Positions 46,062 through 54,976 of a stretch of DNA of 64,000 nt are shown piece after piece. The translations under genes and the position numbers were made by a program. The notes under the pieces were generated by a model. The model was not told the DNA's origin. It searched no databases and saw only the letters and a list, made by a program, of their open reading frames with translations. Within the stretch, counting starts at the first letter, position 1. Every line of letters starts with the position of its first letter. Origin of the DNA: Hymenobacter sp. DG25B (GTDB lineage: Bacteria > Bacteroidota > Bacteroidia > Cytophagales > Hymenobacteraceae); assembly GCF_000801315.1 (NCBI RefSeq), contig NZ_CP010054.1:3410001-3474000 (forward strand). Direction: 5' to 3'.

Positions 46062-46210
46062 GGTGCTAAGTGGAATACCAAGCAGTTCTTGCTTTCGATA
46101 TTCTACGTTAGCAAATTGACGATGGACGATAAATTCCTAACTATCAATCTATAAAATAACCACCCGTGCTTACCACTTTCCCAACGCGGTGGTGCATGGC
46201 CCTACTCTGT

Positions 46211-46218
46211 TACCTTTG
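46211..46218 (+). promoter_or_regulatory. -7 box of the LUD-lpxH operon
   Basis: TACCTTTG matches TAnnTTTG and ends only 4 bases before the ATG at 46223. If it is used, transcription would begin at or next to the A of the start codon, giving a leaderless mRNA. Confidence 0.4.
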
Positions 46219-46222
46219 CGCT

Positions 46223-46879
46223 ATGTCTCAGACCTCCCGCGACATTATGCTGCGCCGCATCCGCGAGTCCTTGGCCAAGCCGGCTCCCCTGCCGGCTGCG
46301 CCCGACTTCACGGCGCCCCTGCACCCCACTACCGACGAAGACCTGGCTGTGGCCTTTGCCCAAAGCTTCCGGCGGGTGGGCGGCGCGTTTTATTACTGCG
46401 AGTCCGTGGAGCATTTCTATGACCAGCTGTTTCTCTATAAAAAGGAGAAGGGCCTGGAGAATTTGTACGTGTGGGAGCCGGAGCTGAAAAAACTGCTCCA
46501 CGCCGGTGGCCTGGTGTTCAACGGCGACGAAGCCGACTTCCTGCAGAAAGCCGATGCTGCCCTTACCACCTGCGAAGCCCTGGTGGCCCGCACCGGCAGC
46601 GTGCTGGTGAGCGGCGCTACCAGCAGCGGCCGGCGCCTGAGCATTTACCCCGAGCAGCACCTGGTTTTTGCCCGCACCTCGCAGGTAGTAACTGATATTG
46701 GCGATGCCCTGCAGGGGATGCGCGCCCGCTACGGCGCCGATAAGCTGCCTTCTATGTTTTCCCTGACCACCGGCCCCAGCCGCACGGCCGATATTGAAAA
46801 AACCTTGGTTCTCGGGGCGCACGGCCCCCGCGCCATTGCCCTGTTTTTACTGGATGACGCCCCCGAACCGACTGCCTGA
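46223..46879 (+). CDS. LUD domain (LutC/YkgG) protein
   Basis: 218 residues from ATG 46223 (MSQTSRDIMLRRIRESL). LUD-domain marks are YYCESVEHFYDQLF, EALVARTGSVLVSG, SIYPEQHLVFARTSQVV and the closing TGPSRTADIEKTLVLGAHGP. LutC is the third subunit of the LutABC L-lactate oxidation complex, but lutA and lutB are not here, so it is an orphan with unknown activity. It overlaps lpxH by 26 bases and is the first gene of a three-gene unit. Confidence 0.9.
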   Translation: MSQTSRDIMLRRIRESLAKPAPLPAAPDFTAPLHPTTDEDLAVAFAQSFRRVGGAFYYCESVEHFYDQLFLYKKEKGLENLYVWEPELKKLLHAGGLVFNGDEADFLQKADAALTTCEALVARTGSVLVSGATSSGRRLSIYPEQHLVFARTSQVVTDIGDALQGMRARYGADKLPSMFSLTTGPSRTADIEKTLVLGAHGPRAIALFLLDDAPEPTA

Positions 46880-47639
46880 CCTGGCGCTGCCGCCCGGCCG
46901 CAAGGTGTACTTTGCTTCCGATTTTCACCTGGGTGCCCCCGATGCCGCCCGCTCCCTGGAGCGGGAACGGCGCATTGTGCGCTGGCTGGATATGGCTGCC
47001 CAGGATGCCGCCGCCATTTACCTGCTGGGCGATATTTTCGACTTCTGGTTTGAGTACAAGCACGCCATTCCGCGCGGCTTTATCCGGCTGCAGGGCAAAC
47101 TGGCCGAGCTGACGGACGCCGGCCTGCCCGTTACGTTCTTCACCGGCAACCACGATATGTGGATGTTCGACTACTTCACCAAGGAGCTCAATATTCCCAT
47201 TCTGCGCCACCCCGTTAGCCAGCGCATTGGCGGGCAGGAGTTTCATATTGGGCACGGTGATGGACTAGGACCGAAAGACCATACCTACAAAGTGCTGAAG
47301 CGGGTGTTTTCCTCGCCGGTGGCGCAGTGGCTGTTTGCGCGGCTGCACCCTAACTTTGGTATTGGGCTGGCCAACCGCTGGAGCCGCCACAGTCGCCTGC
47401 AAAACGCGGCCGCCGATGAGAAGTATTTCGGCGACGAAGAATGGCTGTTGGTGTACTGCCGGGAGCTGGAGCAGCGTTTCCACCACGATTATTACGTATT
47501 TGGGCACCGGCACCTGCCGCTGGATGTACCCGTTACGCCCCAGAGCCGCTACGTGAACCTGGGCGAATGGGTCAATTATTGCTCCTACGCGGTATATGAT
47601 GGCACTGAACTGGCGCTGCAGCATTTTGAGCAGGCATAG
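46854..47639 (+). CDS. lpxH: UDP-2,3-diacylglucosamine diphosphatase
   Basis: 261 residues from ATG 46854, inside the end of the LUD gene; the frame is open upstream but the enzyme starts with MTPPNRLPDLAL. The calcineurin-like metal sites are complete: VYFASDFHLG, LLGDIFDFWFE, FFTGNHDMWMFD, HIGHGDGLG and VFGHRHLPLDV. LpxH hydrolyses UDP-2,3-diacylglucosamine to lipid X in lipid A synthesis at the inner membrane. The coupling to a LUD protein and a propeller protein by overlaps is not functionally explained. Confidence 0.93.
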   Translation: MTPPNRLPDLALPPGRKVYFASDFHLGAPDAARSLERERRIVRWLDMAAQDAAAIYLLGDIFDFWFEYKHAIPRGFIRLQGKLAELTDAGLPVTFFTGNHDMWMFDYFTKELNIPILRHPVSQRIGGQEFHIGHGDGLGPKDHTYKVLKRVFSSPVAQWLFARLHPNFGIGLANRWSRHSRLQNAAADEKYFGDEEWLLVYCRELEQRFHHDYYVFGHRHLPLDVPVTPQSRYVNLGEWVNYCSYAVYDGTELALQHFEQA

Positions 47640-48552
47640 TCTGCGGCACACGGCCGGCAAAACCTGGCTGCTGTTGCTGTGCTTTACTTGCCTGCTTTTC
47701 CAGGCCAGTGAGGCCCAAACCGGTGTGCCGGCGGCTGCCTCCGTTTCGCCACCCTCCAAAACGGCCCCGGTAGTCAGCAAGCCCGGCCCAAACACCCCCG
47801 ATAGTCTGGGCTGGACGCTGGTGCGCACCATTCCGTTGGCCGCGCCCGCTCATGCTTCTCTGGACCGGCGCGGCACGCTCTACGTAGCCGATGCGCAGAA
47901 CAACATTCATCAGTATGCGGCCGATGGGCAGCCACTCAATACCTACTCGGCCCCGCTGCCCGGCCACATTGCCCAACTGGAGGCCTGGAACCTGACCAAG
48001 ATTCTGGCTTTCTACGACGACCAGCAGCAGATTCTGCTCCTCGACCGTTTCCTGGCCCCCATCACGCAGGTGCATCTCCCCGAGTTCCTTGACGGCCAGA
48101 TCCGCACCGTCACGCTGGCACCCGACAATAAAATCTGGCTGCTGAATGAGAGTGACCTGACCCTGCGTCAGTTTGACCCCACACCCCAGCGCCTAGTAGC
48201 CGCTACCCCGCTGGATGTGCTGCTGGGCCGCACCAAGCCCGATTTCCGGTTTATGCGCCACTATCAAAACAACCTCTATCTGATAGATTATACCAGCGGC
48301 ATCTACGTGTTCGACAACCTGGGTACCTACCGCAAAAAGCTGCCTTTCCCCGGCCTGAGCTACATAGGGTTCCGCGGCGACGAGCTGTATTATGTAGCCA
48401 ACGGGGCATTGCATTTCTTCCAGCTTTACACCCTTACCGAGCGAGTGGTACCCCTGCCTGCTGCTTTGGCCAAAGCCACTACGCAAGTGCTGTTTGGCGA
48501 GCAATATATTTACCTGCTGCTGCCCAACAGTGTGCAGGTGTATCGACTTTAG
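47596..48552 (+). CDS. secreted beta-propeller-like protein of unknown function
   Basis: 318 residues; start ATG 47596 or 47599, overlapping lpxH by about 44 bases. A signal peptide (TWLLLLCFTCLLFQASEAQ) is preceded by a basic stretch. Repeating units such as ASLDRRGTLYVADAQNNIHQ, VTLAPDNKIWLLNESDLTLR and GIYVFDNLGTYRKKLPF suggest a five- to seven-bladed NHL-like propeller. No catalytic motif. Coupled translation with lpxH suggests an envelope role, but the function is unknown. It ends at a perfect palindromic terminator. Confidence 0.75.
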   Translation: MMALNWRCSILSRHSLRHTAGKTWLLLLCFTCLLFQASEAQTGVPAAASVSPPSKTAPVVSKPGPNTPDSLGWTLVRTIPLAAPAHASLDRRGTLYVADAQNNIHQYAADGQPLNTYSAPLPGHIAQLEAWNLTKILAFYDDQQQILLLDRFLAPITQVHLPEFLDGQIRTVTLAPDNKIWLLNESDLTLRQFDPTPQRLVAATPLDVLLGRTKPDFRFMRHYQNNLYLIDYTSGIYVFDNLGTYRKKLPFPGLSYIGFRGDELYYVANGALHFFQLYTLTERVVPLPAALAKATTQVLFGEQYIYLLLPNSVQVYRL

Positions 48553-48582
48553 GGTAGGTTTCTCTTTCCGCATCACATCAGC

Positions 48583-48616
48583 AAAAGGCATGGACAAAAT
48601 TTTGTCCATGCCTTTT
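48583..48616 (+). terminator. palindromic terminator
   Basis: A perfect 34-base palindrome (17-base arms meeting at AATT, 48583-48616), with A4 start and T4 end, 31 bases behind the propeller gene. A stem of about 15 pairs with a 4-base loop would form. Confidence 0.8.
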
Positions 48617-48769
48617 CAATTTACTCTCTATCAAATACTTACCTGCCATTATCAGCTTGAAGCCCGCAAACCATCTCAACAATAGCCCGTTATCCAATAT
48701 CCGCTTCTGAAAATACCTGCTCAGCTCGGGTAAGCGGTTGTCCTATTTCTCTACCTCATCACTATTCGT

Positions 48770-49909
48770 ATGAAAGCACTCGTGTTCCATGGGATGAAAG
48801 ACGTCCGCGTCGATAACGTACCCGACCCCCAGATCGAAGAATCACGCGACGCCATCATCCGCGTAACCAGTACCGCCATTTGCGGCTCCGACCTGCACCT
48901 GTATAACGGTGGGCTCCCGCAACCGGTGCCCATGGTGCTGGGGCACGAGTTTATGGGCATTGTTGAGGAAGTAGGCAAAGGCGTAACCAACCTCAAGCGC
49001 GGCGACCGGGTGGTAGTGCCCTTTCCGGTAGCCTGCGGCACCTGCTTTTTCTGCAACCACCAGCTGCCCGGCCACTGCGAAAACTCCAACCCCGAGCATT
49101 ATGGCCCGGAAGGCGGCGTGCTCACCCAGAAAGGGGGCGGCATGTTTGGCTATACCGATTTGTACGGGGGCTACAATGGCGGCCAGGCCGAGTATGTGCG
49201 CGTGCCTTACGCTGATTTTGGCCCGCGCATTATTCCCGATTCCCTCACCGATGAGCAGGCCCTGTTCCTGACGGATATCTTCCCCACCGGCTATTCCAGC
49301 ATTGACTGGGGCGAAGTGAAAGGCGGCGAGTTTGTGGCCATTTTCGGTTCGGGCCCGGTGGGTATTATGGCGGCTAAATCGGCGTGGCTGCGGGGTGCGG
49401 CCCGCGTGGTTATTGTAGACACGCAGAAGTACCGCCTGGACAAAGCCCGGCAAACCGCGAACTGCGAAACCATTCTGTGGGAGTCGCAGAAACAGGTGCT
49501 GGAAGAGATTCGCAATATGAGTGAAGGCCGCGGCGCCGATGTGTGCGTGGATGCCGTGGGCTTTGAGCCCGACCGTGACCTGCTGGACCGGGCCAAGGCC
49601 GTGGTCAACTTTGAAAAAGGCTCCGTGAAGGTGATGGAAACCTGCATGAGTGCCGTGCGCCGCGGCGGTATTGTATCCGTGCTGGGCGTGTATCCGGCCT
49701 ACTACGACAACTTCCCCGTGGGTCAGTTCTTTGATAAAGGCATTGTGCTGCGGGGCGGCCAGGCTCCCGTGCACAAGCACATTGATAAGCTGCTGCAGTA
49801 TGTGATAGATGGCCGCGTGAAGCTGGATGATATCATCACCCACCGCCTGCCCTTACCCAGGCCGCCCACGGCTACGACATCTTCCGCAACAAAAAAGACA
49901 ACTGCGTGA
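48770..49909 (+). CDS. zinc-dependent alcohol dehydrogenase, frameshifted at the 3' end
   Basis: 379 residues as the sequence stands. It is a medium-chain dehydrogenase of the glutathione-independent formaldehyde dehydrogenase-like group: catalytic zinc ligands in STAICGSDLHLYNGG, VLGHEFMGIVEEVG, structural zinc cysteines CGTCFFCNHQLPGHC and the NAD site AIFGSGPVGIMAAKSA. After LDDIITHRLPL (to about 49852) the frame reads LPRPPTATTSSATKK, whereas the next frame reads TQAAHGYDIFRNKKDNCVKV to a stop at 49927-49929, the family's expected end. One base is missing near 49853-49856. Sequencing error or real loss; the catalytic core is intact. Confidence 0.88.
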   Translation: MKALVFHGMKDVRVDNVPDPQIEESRDAIIRVTSTAICGSDLHLYNGGLPQPVPMVLGHEFMGIVEEVGKGVTNLKRGDRVVVPFPVACGTCFFCNHQLPGHCENSNPEHYGPEGGVLTQKGGGMFGYTDLYGGYNGGQAEYVRVPYADFGPRIIPDSLTDEQALFLTDIFPTGYSSIDWGEVKGGEFVAIFGSGPVGIMAAKSAWLRGAARVVIVDTQKYRLDKARQTANCETILWESQKQVLEEIRNMSEGRGADVCVDAVGFEPDRDLLDRAKAVVNFEKGSVKVMETCMSAVRRGGIVSVLGVYPAYYDNFPVGQFFDKGIVLRGGQAPVHKHIDKLLQYVIDGRVKLDDIITHRLPLPRPPTATTSSATKKTTA

Positions 49910-49954
49910 AGGTGGTGCTCAAACCCTAACCCTGCTTTTGTCTCATTTACTTTT

Positions 49955-49990
49955 AAAGCAAGACCTGCCGGCTTCGGCAGGTCTTGCTTT
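49955..49990 (+). terminator. terminator of the alcohol dehydrogenase gene
   Basis: Perfect 16-base arms (49955-49970, 49975-49990), loop GCTT, with A3 and T5 flanks, 26 bases after the repaired stop codon. Confidence 0.9.
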
Positions 49991-50054
49991 TTGCTCGTAT
50001 GGCAAGCTGTTTTCCTGTCCCGCTCGCCCTTCCACGCAAGAGCCGGCATTTGGC

Positions 50055-50062
50055 TACATTTG
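50055..50062 (+). promoter_or_regulatory. -7 box of the S8 peptidase gene
   Basis: TACATTTG fits TAnnTTTG exactly, 58 bases before the ATG at 50120. The -33 element is not clear. Confidence 0.4.
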
Positions 50063-50119
50063 AGATTCGTGCTCTGGCCTGAATGTCTGCTGTTTTTTGC
50101 CCGTTAACGTTCCCTGTTC

Positions 50120-52767
50120 ATGCGCCCATCTTTCTGCCGCTCCGCTGTATCATGTTGGTTTTTGGTGCTACTCTGGAGTGGAACAAGTCAGGCGCAAAGC
50201 ACATCGGCAAACCCGCAGCAAGAGCGGCAGGCCCAGCAGAAACTCGCACCTGGCCTGCGCACACCTACACCCGCTAAGTACCAGCAGTGGCGGGTAAGCG
50301 TGCGGGAGCCGCAGCAATTTCGCAGCTGGCTCCGGGAGCATCTGCCCCAGGCCAAACTCAAGAATTTAGGACCTACCGGGCACCTGTATCAAATTTCAAA
50401 CTTGAAGGCGGATCAGCTAACTGAGCTGGCCGCCAGCCCCTGGGTAGATTTTGTGGATGTACCCAACCGCCGCGCCCATGCGGAGCGCCTCATTCCCTCC
50501 TCCGACCTCACTCTAAACACCCTGGCCGCAGTCTGGTACCAGTTTCCGGAACTAACCGGTGCCGGCCTCACCGCTTCTATCAAGGAAGAGGCCTTTGATA
50601 CTACAGACCTTGACATTCGGGGCCGCTCTCTGCCTTTTTCCCTGATTGGGCACTTTGTCTCGCGCCACGCCACGGAAATGGCTACGCTCATAGCCGGCGC
50701 CGGCAATACCGGGCCACAGGGGCGCGGCGCGGCGCGGGCCGCCCGGCTTACCTCTTCTGATTTCGCCAACCTGCTCCCCGACGACCTGGCCGGCCTGCAG
50801 GCCGATGAGGTATCGGTGCAAAACCATTCCTACGGCGTGGGGGTGGAAAACTACTATGGCTTGGAGTCTAAAGCTTATGATGAGCAAGCGGCGCAGGCCC
50901 CCACACTTCTGCATGTTTTCTCCTCCGGCAATAGCGGCGACCAAACACCCACCGATGGCCCCTATGCCGGCCTGACCGGCGTAGCCAACCTGACCGGCCA
51001 GTTTAAGCAGTCGAAGAACACCCTGAGCGTGGGGGCCACCAACGGCATCAGTGAGCTGACGCCGCGCAGCTCCCGCGGCCCGGCCTACGATGGCCGCCTG
51101 AAGCCGGAGCTGGTGGCCTACGGCGCCGGGGGCACCTCCGATGCCGCCGCCCTGGTATCGGGGGCGGCCCTGCTGGTGCAGCAGGCCTACCGCGAGCAAT
51201 ATGCGGGCGAGCTGCCTTCCTCGGCGCTGGTAAAAGCCGTGCTTTTAAACTCTGCGGATGATATAGATGCTGCCGGGCCCGATTTCCGGACCGGCTACGG
51301 ACAGCTGGACGCCCGGGGGCCGTGCAAACCGTGCAGCAGAAACGCCTGTTCAGCGGCACGGCCAGCCAGGCCGCCACCAGTACGTTCACGCTTAACGTTC
51401 CGGCCGGCAATGCCCGGCTCAAGTGCACCCTGACCTGGCTGGACCCCGCCGCGGCGGCCAACGCCCCCCAGGCTCTGATCAACGACCTGGACCTGGAGCT
51501 CGTGGAAACCTCCACCGGCCGCAAATGGAAGCCCTGGGTGCTCAGCTCCGCCCCCCGCCTTGATTCCCTTAACAAAGCCGCCCGCCGCACTTCCGACCAC
51601 CTGAATAACGCCGAACAGATTACCCTGGCCGCTCCTCCCGCCGGGCAGTACCAGGTGCTGGTGCGCGGCTATGCCGTAACGGCTGGGCCGCAGCCATTTT
51701 ACGTGGCCTATGAACTGGAGCCGGCATTCCAGTGGAGCTGGCCCGTGCAGGGCAGTCAGGTGGAAGCTGGCCAGCCTGCTTATGTACGCTGGCAATGGCT
51801 TGGGGCCGCCACGCCCGCCATGCTACAATACCGCTACGAAGGCGCTACCACCTGGAATACGGTGGCCACCGACATCAATCTGCAGCAGCAAAGCTACGCC
51901 TGGGCCCCACCCGATACCGCCGCGCAGGTTTATCTGCGGCTGCAGGCGGGCAGCCTCAATCTGACTACGGAGCAGTTTATGATAAGCCCGGAGGTGAAGG
52001 CCCGCACCGTGTATTATTGCCCCCCGGATGCGCTGCTGGCCTGGCCGGCACTGCCGGGCGTAACCGACTACCAGCTGTATACGCTGCGGGGCGCCTACCT
52101 CCAGCCATTGCGGGTTATTTCCGATACGACGCTCCTGGTTTCTGATGCCGACAGCCCCGGCCCCTACTATGCCGTAGCGCCATTGGTACAGGGAAAACCG
52201 GGCTTACACAGTCAGCTGCTCAACTACCAGCAGGGCACCAGCTGCTACTTCATATCGTTTCTGCCAAGCCAGCTGGTTACGTCGCAGCCCATCGATTTTG
52301 AGGTGTTGCTGGCCAGCACCTACCAGCTAATATCAGCCACACTGGAGCGGCAGGACGCCTCCGGCCGCTATGTAGCGCTGCAAACCATTTCGCCGGTTAC
52401 CCAGACCCAGCTGCACTTCACCGATGCCTCTCCCATGCTCGGCAGCACTTTGTACCGGGTGCGGCTGCTCACCACCACCGGCCAGGCTATTGACAGCCGC
52501 CCGGAACGGGTATTCTCGCTGGCCAGCAAGGACCTGGCCGTTTTCCCCAACCCGGTACAAGCAGGCCAGGTGCTACAAATAGCTACCCCCGATGCCGCCC
52601 CTCTGCATTGGTGGCTTTATGATGGTATTGGCAAGCTCCAGCAGGAAAACACCGCAGACGGAGTTATCAACGAGCTCAACACCCGGAATTTAAAGCCTGG
52701 CCATTATGTACTGCGCGTGCAAGCCGAGAACGGCCGGCAGTGGACGCGGCATCTAACCATTTATTAA
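50120..52767 (+). pseudogene. S8 (subtilisin-like) serine peptidase with T9SS domain, frameshifted
   Basis: Two open frames make one protein of about 882 residues: 50120-51319 and, one base shifted, about 51320-52767. The break is a G5 run at 51315-51319; a sixth G restores LDARG then AVQTVQQKRLFSGTA. Signal peptide up to TSQAQ; peptidase domain about 130-400 with His in SRHATEMATLIAG, Asn in SVQNHSYG, SSGNSGDQ and the Ser in GGTSDAAALVSGAALL. The usual DTG at the first site is replaced by SIKEEAFDTTDLD, so the catalytic Asp is uncertain. A beta-sandwich, an Fn3-like region and a type A sorting domain (VFPNPVQAGQVLQ, LKPGHYVLRVQ) follow. If the indel is a sequencing error it is a surface protease. 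Confidence 0.85.
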
Positions 52768-52814
52768 CCATAAAACGCCCCGACCTGACGATCGGGGCGT
52801 TTTATGGTTAATAA
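52761..52814. terminator. bidirectional terminator overlapping the S8 stop codon
   Basis: Perfect 23-base arms (52761-52783, 52792-52814) with an 8-base loop. The left arm includes the TAA of the peptidase gene (52765-52767), and the right arm serves the convergent metalloprotease gene ending at 52832. Confidence 0.88.
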
Positions 52815-52831
52815 ATAACACTTTTTATAGC

Positions 52832-53635
52832 TTAGTAGAGGTAGCCAAGGGCCGTTATGTCATTCTTATTGAAGTAACGGTTCTGGCCGCTGCCAATGCA
52901 GGCCAGCATCCAGGAGCCGGAATCAGGGCCACTAGGCGTACCGGGAATCAGGACAGCACCTACGGAACTGGCGCCTTCATTGGAATAAGCCCCGCCGCAG
53001 CTGTAGCTTCGGTCCATGTAATCGGTATGGCGGAAGCCGATGCAGTGGCCTACCTCGTGGGCAATGATAGTCGCCGCATAGTTGATTTGCGCGGTGGTGG
53101 AAACCGTGCCGATAGCGCGGGTATTCACTTTCACCGAGTTATACGGATTGCCCCCGGTGGGGAAACCAGCCGAAGCCAGGTAGCTGCCGTTAGCCGTGTT
53201 CAGCACAATGTCACCATTAGAGCCGGCCTTCGCAAAGGTCAGTCTCAAGCCCTGCGCATTGTAACGCTTCACCACTTCATCTATCACTGCTGAATAGGAA
53301 GCCGGCATTCTTGACGACAGTGAGATTTTAATCGTGCGAGTCCCTGACACCAGGTTAGTAGTGCGATACTGTTCTGCCTCCCCTACGCGCAGCAGCTTAC
53401 CATTGCTATAAGCTCCGGCCAGGTCGCGGTCCGTCAGGCGAATGTCGCCTTCTACAATGTAGGTATCCCCATCGCGCTGCACATTGTGCGTGCTAAAGCC
53501 CAGGGCTTGAATTTTGGCCAGTGCTTCGGGCGAAACCTGGTCTTTGGCTACCTCGGTCTTTTCAGAGCAGGAGGTGAGCAGCAGTGCGGCCAAAGCCAGC
53601 ACGCCGAGAGTGGAAGAGAAGGCAGTTGTTTTCAT
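52832..53635 (-). CDS. M57-type zinc metalloprotease lipoprotein, copy 1
   Basis: 267 residues. The N-terminus ends in LLTSC, so it is a lipoprotein. The zinc motif is IAHEVGHCIGFRHTDYMDRS near residue 195 (HExxHxxGxxH plus a Met-turn-like YMD), typical of the dual-action HEIGH / M57 family. The N-terminal half is a charged propeptide-like region (KDQVSPEALAKIQALGFS). The neighbour at 53864 is a close paralogue of identical length in the same orientation. It should cut extracellular proteins from the cell surface; the target is unknown. Confidence 0.87.
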   Translation of the reverse strand: MKTTAFSSTLGVLALAALLLTSCSEKTEVAKDQVSPEALAKIQALGFSTHNVQRDGDTYIVEGDIRLTDRDLAGAYSNGKLLRVGEAEQYRTTNLVSGTRTIKISLSSRMPASYSAVIDEVVKRYNAQGLRLTFAKAGSNGDIVLNTANGSYLASAGFPTGGNPYNSVKVNTRAIGTVSTTAQINYAATIIAHEVGHCIGFRHTDYMDRSYSCGGAYSNEGASSVGAVLIPGTPSGPDSGSWMLACIGSGQNRYFNKNDITALGYLY

Positions 53636-53707
53636 AATGATTAGCGTGGATTGGGGTGATGGGAATGAGTGATATTCTTATCTATTTATTATAATATTAA
53701 ATAAAAT

Positions 53708-53741
53708 CAAAATTAATTTGCATTATTTGGCTAAAATACAA
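53708..53741 (-). promoter_or_regulatory. predicted promoter of M57 copy 1
   Basis: On the minus strand a TTTG (53739-53742) is followed after about 23 bases by TAATTTTG (53708-53715), a perfect TAnnTTTG. The leader would be about 60 bases. The region is very AT-rich. Confidence 0.45.
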
Positions 53742-53800
53742 AGTATTAGTTTTTGTCCAACTGCTTTCAAATGTTGTCCTCTAGCAAGAGGCACAAAAAA

Positions 53801-53827
53801 ATACCCTGACCAAATTGGCCAGGGTAT
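53801..53827 (-). terminator. terminator of M57 copy 2
   Basis: 11-base arms (53801-53811, 53817-53827) with loop AAATT; the one mismatch becomes G-U in the minus-strand RNA, followed by U7 (plus-strand A7). Confidence 0.8.
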
Positions 53828-53863
53828 CTTCTACTAACTCTGCTTACGCAGCCAAACGGCGGC

Positions 53864-54667
53864 TTAGTAGAGGTAGTTAAGAGCAGTTACGTCGTTGGCA
53901 TTGAAGTAACGGTTCTGGCCGCTGCCAATGCAGGCTAGCATCCAGGAGTTGGGGTCAGCAGCCGAAGGCGTGCCGGGAATCAGGATAGCGCCCACGGTGC
54001 TGGCACCTTCGTTCGAGTAAGAACCGCCGCAGCTGTAGCTTCGGTCCATATAGTCCGTGTGACGGAAGCCGATGCAGTGACCCACTTCGTGAGCAATGAT
54101 GGTTGCCGCGTAGTTGATTTGCGCGGTGGTGGAAACCGTGCCGATAGCGCGGGTATTTACTTTCACCGAGTTATACGGATTGCCCCCGGTGGGGAAACCA
54201 GCCGAAGCCAGGTAGCTGCCGTTAGCTGTATTCAGCACAATGTTACCATTGGAAGCTACCCGCGAGAAGGTCAGGCTGATGCCCTGCGCATTATAGCGAC
54301 GTGCTACTTCGTCCAGAACGGCGGCGTACGAAGAAGGCATTTTGTTCGACAAAGAGAGAGTGATGTTGCGAGGACCAGCCACCAGCTCAGTGGTGCGATA
54401 CTGCTCAGCCTCACCTACGCGCAGGAGCTTGCCGTTGCTGTAAGCACCAGCCAGGTCGCGGTCCGAAAGACGGATGTCACCTTCTACTACGTAAGCATCA
54501 CCATCACGCTGGATGTTCTGCGTGCTGAAGCCCAGGGCCTGAATTTTGGAAATAGCCTCAGGCGAAACCTGGTCTTTCGCTACTTCGGTCTTCTCAGAGC
54601 ACGAAGCAAAAACAACGGTAGCCAGCGCCAGAGCGCCCACTTTAGCGGAGAGGAAAGAAAACTTCAT
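53864..54667 (-). CDS. M57-type zinc metalloprotease lipoprotein, copy 2
   Basis: 267 residues from ATG 54667 (MKFSFLSAKVGALALA, lipobox FASC); the open frame to 54709 has no promoter room. HEVGHCIGFRHTD and the following YMDRSYSCGG are identical to copy 1. The pair differ mainly in the N-terminal third (for example AISKIQALGFSTQNIQRDG). A 116-base block (54111-54226) differs from copy 1 (53079-53194) at a single base, which is closer than the flanks. It is a separate transcription unit with its own good promoter and terminator. Confidence 0.87.
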   Translation of the reverse strand: MKFSFLSAKVGALALATVVFASCSEKTEVAKDQVSPEAISKIQALGFSTQNIQRDGDAYVVEGDIRLSDRDLAGAYSNGKLLRVGEAEQYRTTELVAGPRNITLSLSNKMPSSYAAVLDEVARRYNAQGISLTFSRVASNGNIVLNTANGSYLASAGFPTGGNPYNSVKVNTRAIGTVSTTAQINYAATIIAHEVGHCIGFRHTDYMDRSYSCGGSYSNEGASTVGAILIPGTPSAADPNSWMLACIGSGQNRYFNANDVTALNYLY

Positions 54668-54706
54668 CAAAATAGTTGGGGTGAAGGTGAAAATGTAAAA
54701 GAGTTT

Positions 54707-54739
54707 CAAAATGTAGGATTTTGATATACTAGAACAAAA
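54707..54739 (-). promoter_or_regulatory. promoter of M57 copy 2
   Basis: Minus strand TTTTG (54735-54739), 19 bases, TACATTTTG (54707-54715), a close match to the -33/-7 consensus. It sits about 40 bases before ATG 54667 and rules out the longer open frame. Confidence 0.6.
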
Positions 54740-54914
54740 TTAATCCCATTCATTTTTGACATAATGACAAAATTTTGTTTATAATATTGTAAACTTGGTA
54801 TTCCTTAATGCAAAGTACCCCGGGGTTCCTGCTAGCCCGTCTCACTCTGTAAAAGCGGGAGCTACGGGTTTCGGCGGCTGATTTCGGCAGGCAAGCCACC
54901 CTTTCCGAAATGCT

Positions 54915-54922
54915 TATCTTTG
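54915..54922 (+). promoter_or_regulatory. -7 box of the ricT-gldH operon
   Basis: TATCTTTG is a perfect TAnnTTTG and lies 54 bases before the GTG at 54977; it overlaps the earlier open-frame start at 54920, which supports the later start. Confidence 0.5.
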
Positions 54923-54976
54923 TTGAAACCGATTTCGTGCGGCTTCCGGCCGCCTCACTATATATATTCTCAAGCC

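Noticed and set aside
48583..48616. Perfect 34-base palindrome as a possible recombination or operator site
   Set aside because: Its A4 and T4 ends and the position just after a stop codon fit a terminator, and no integrase or regulator is near.
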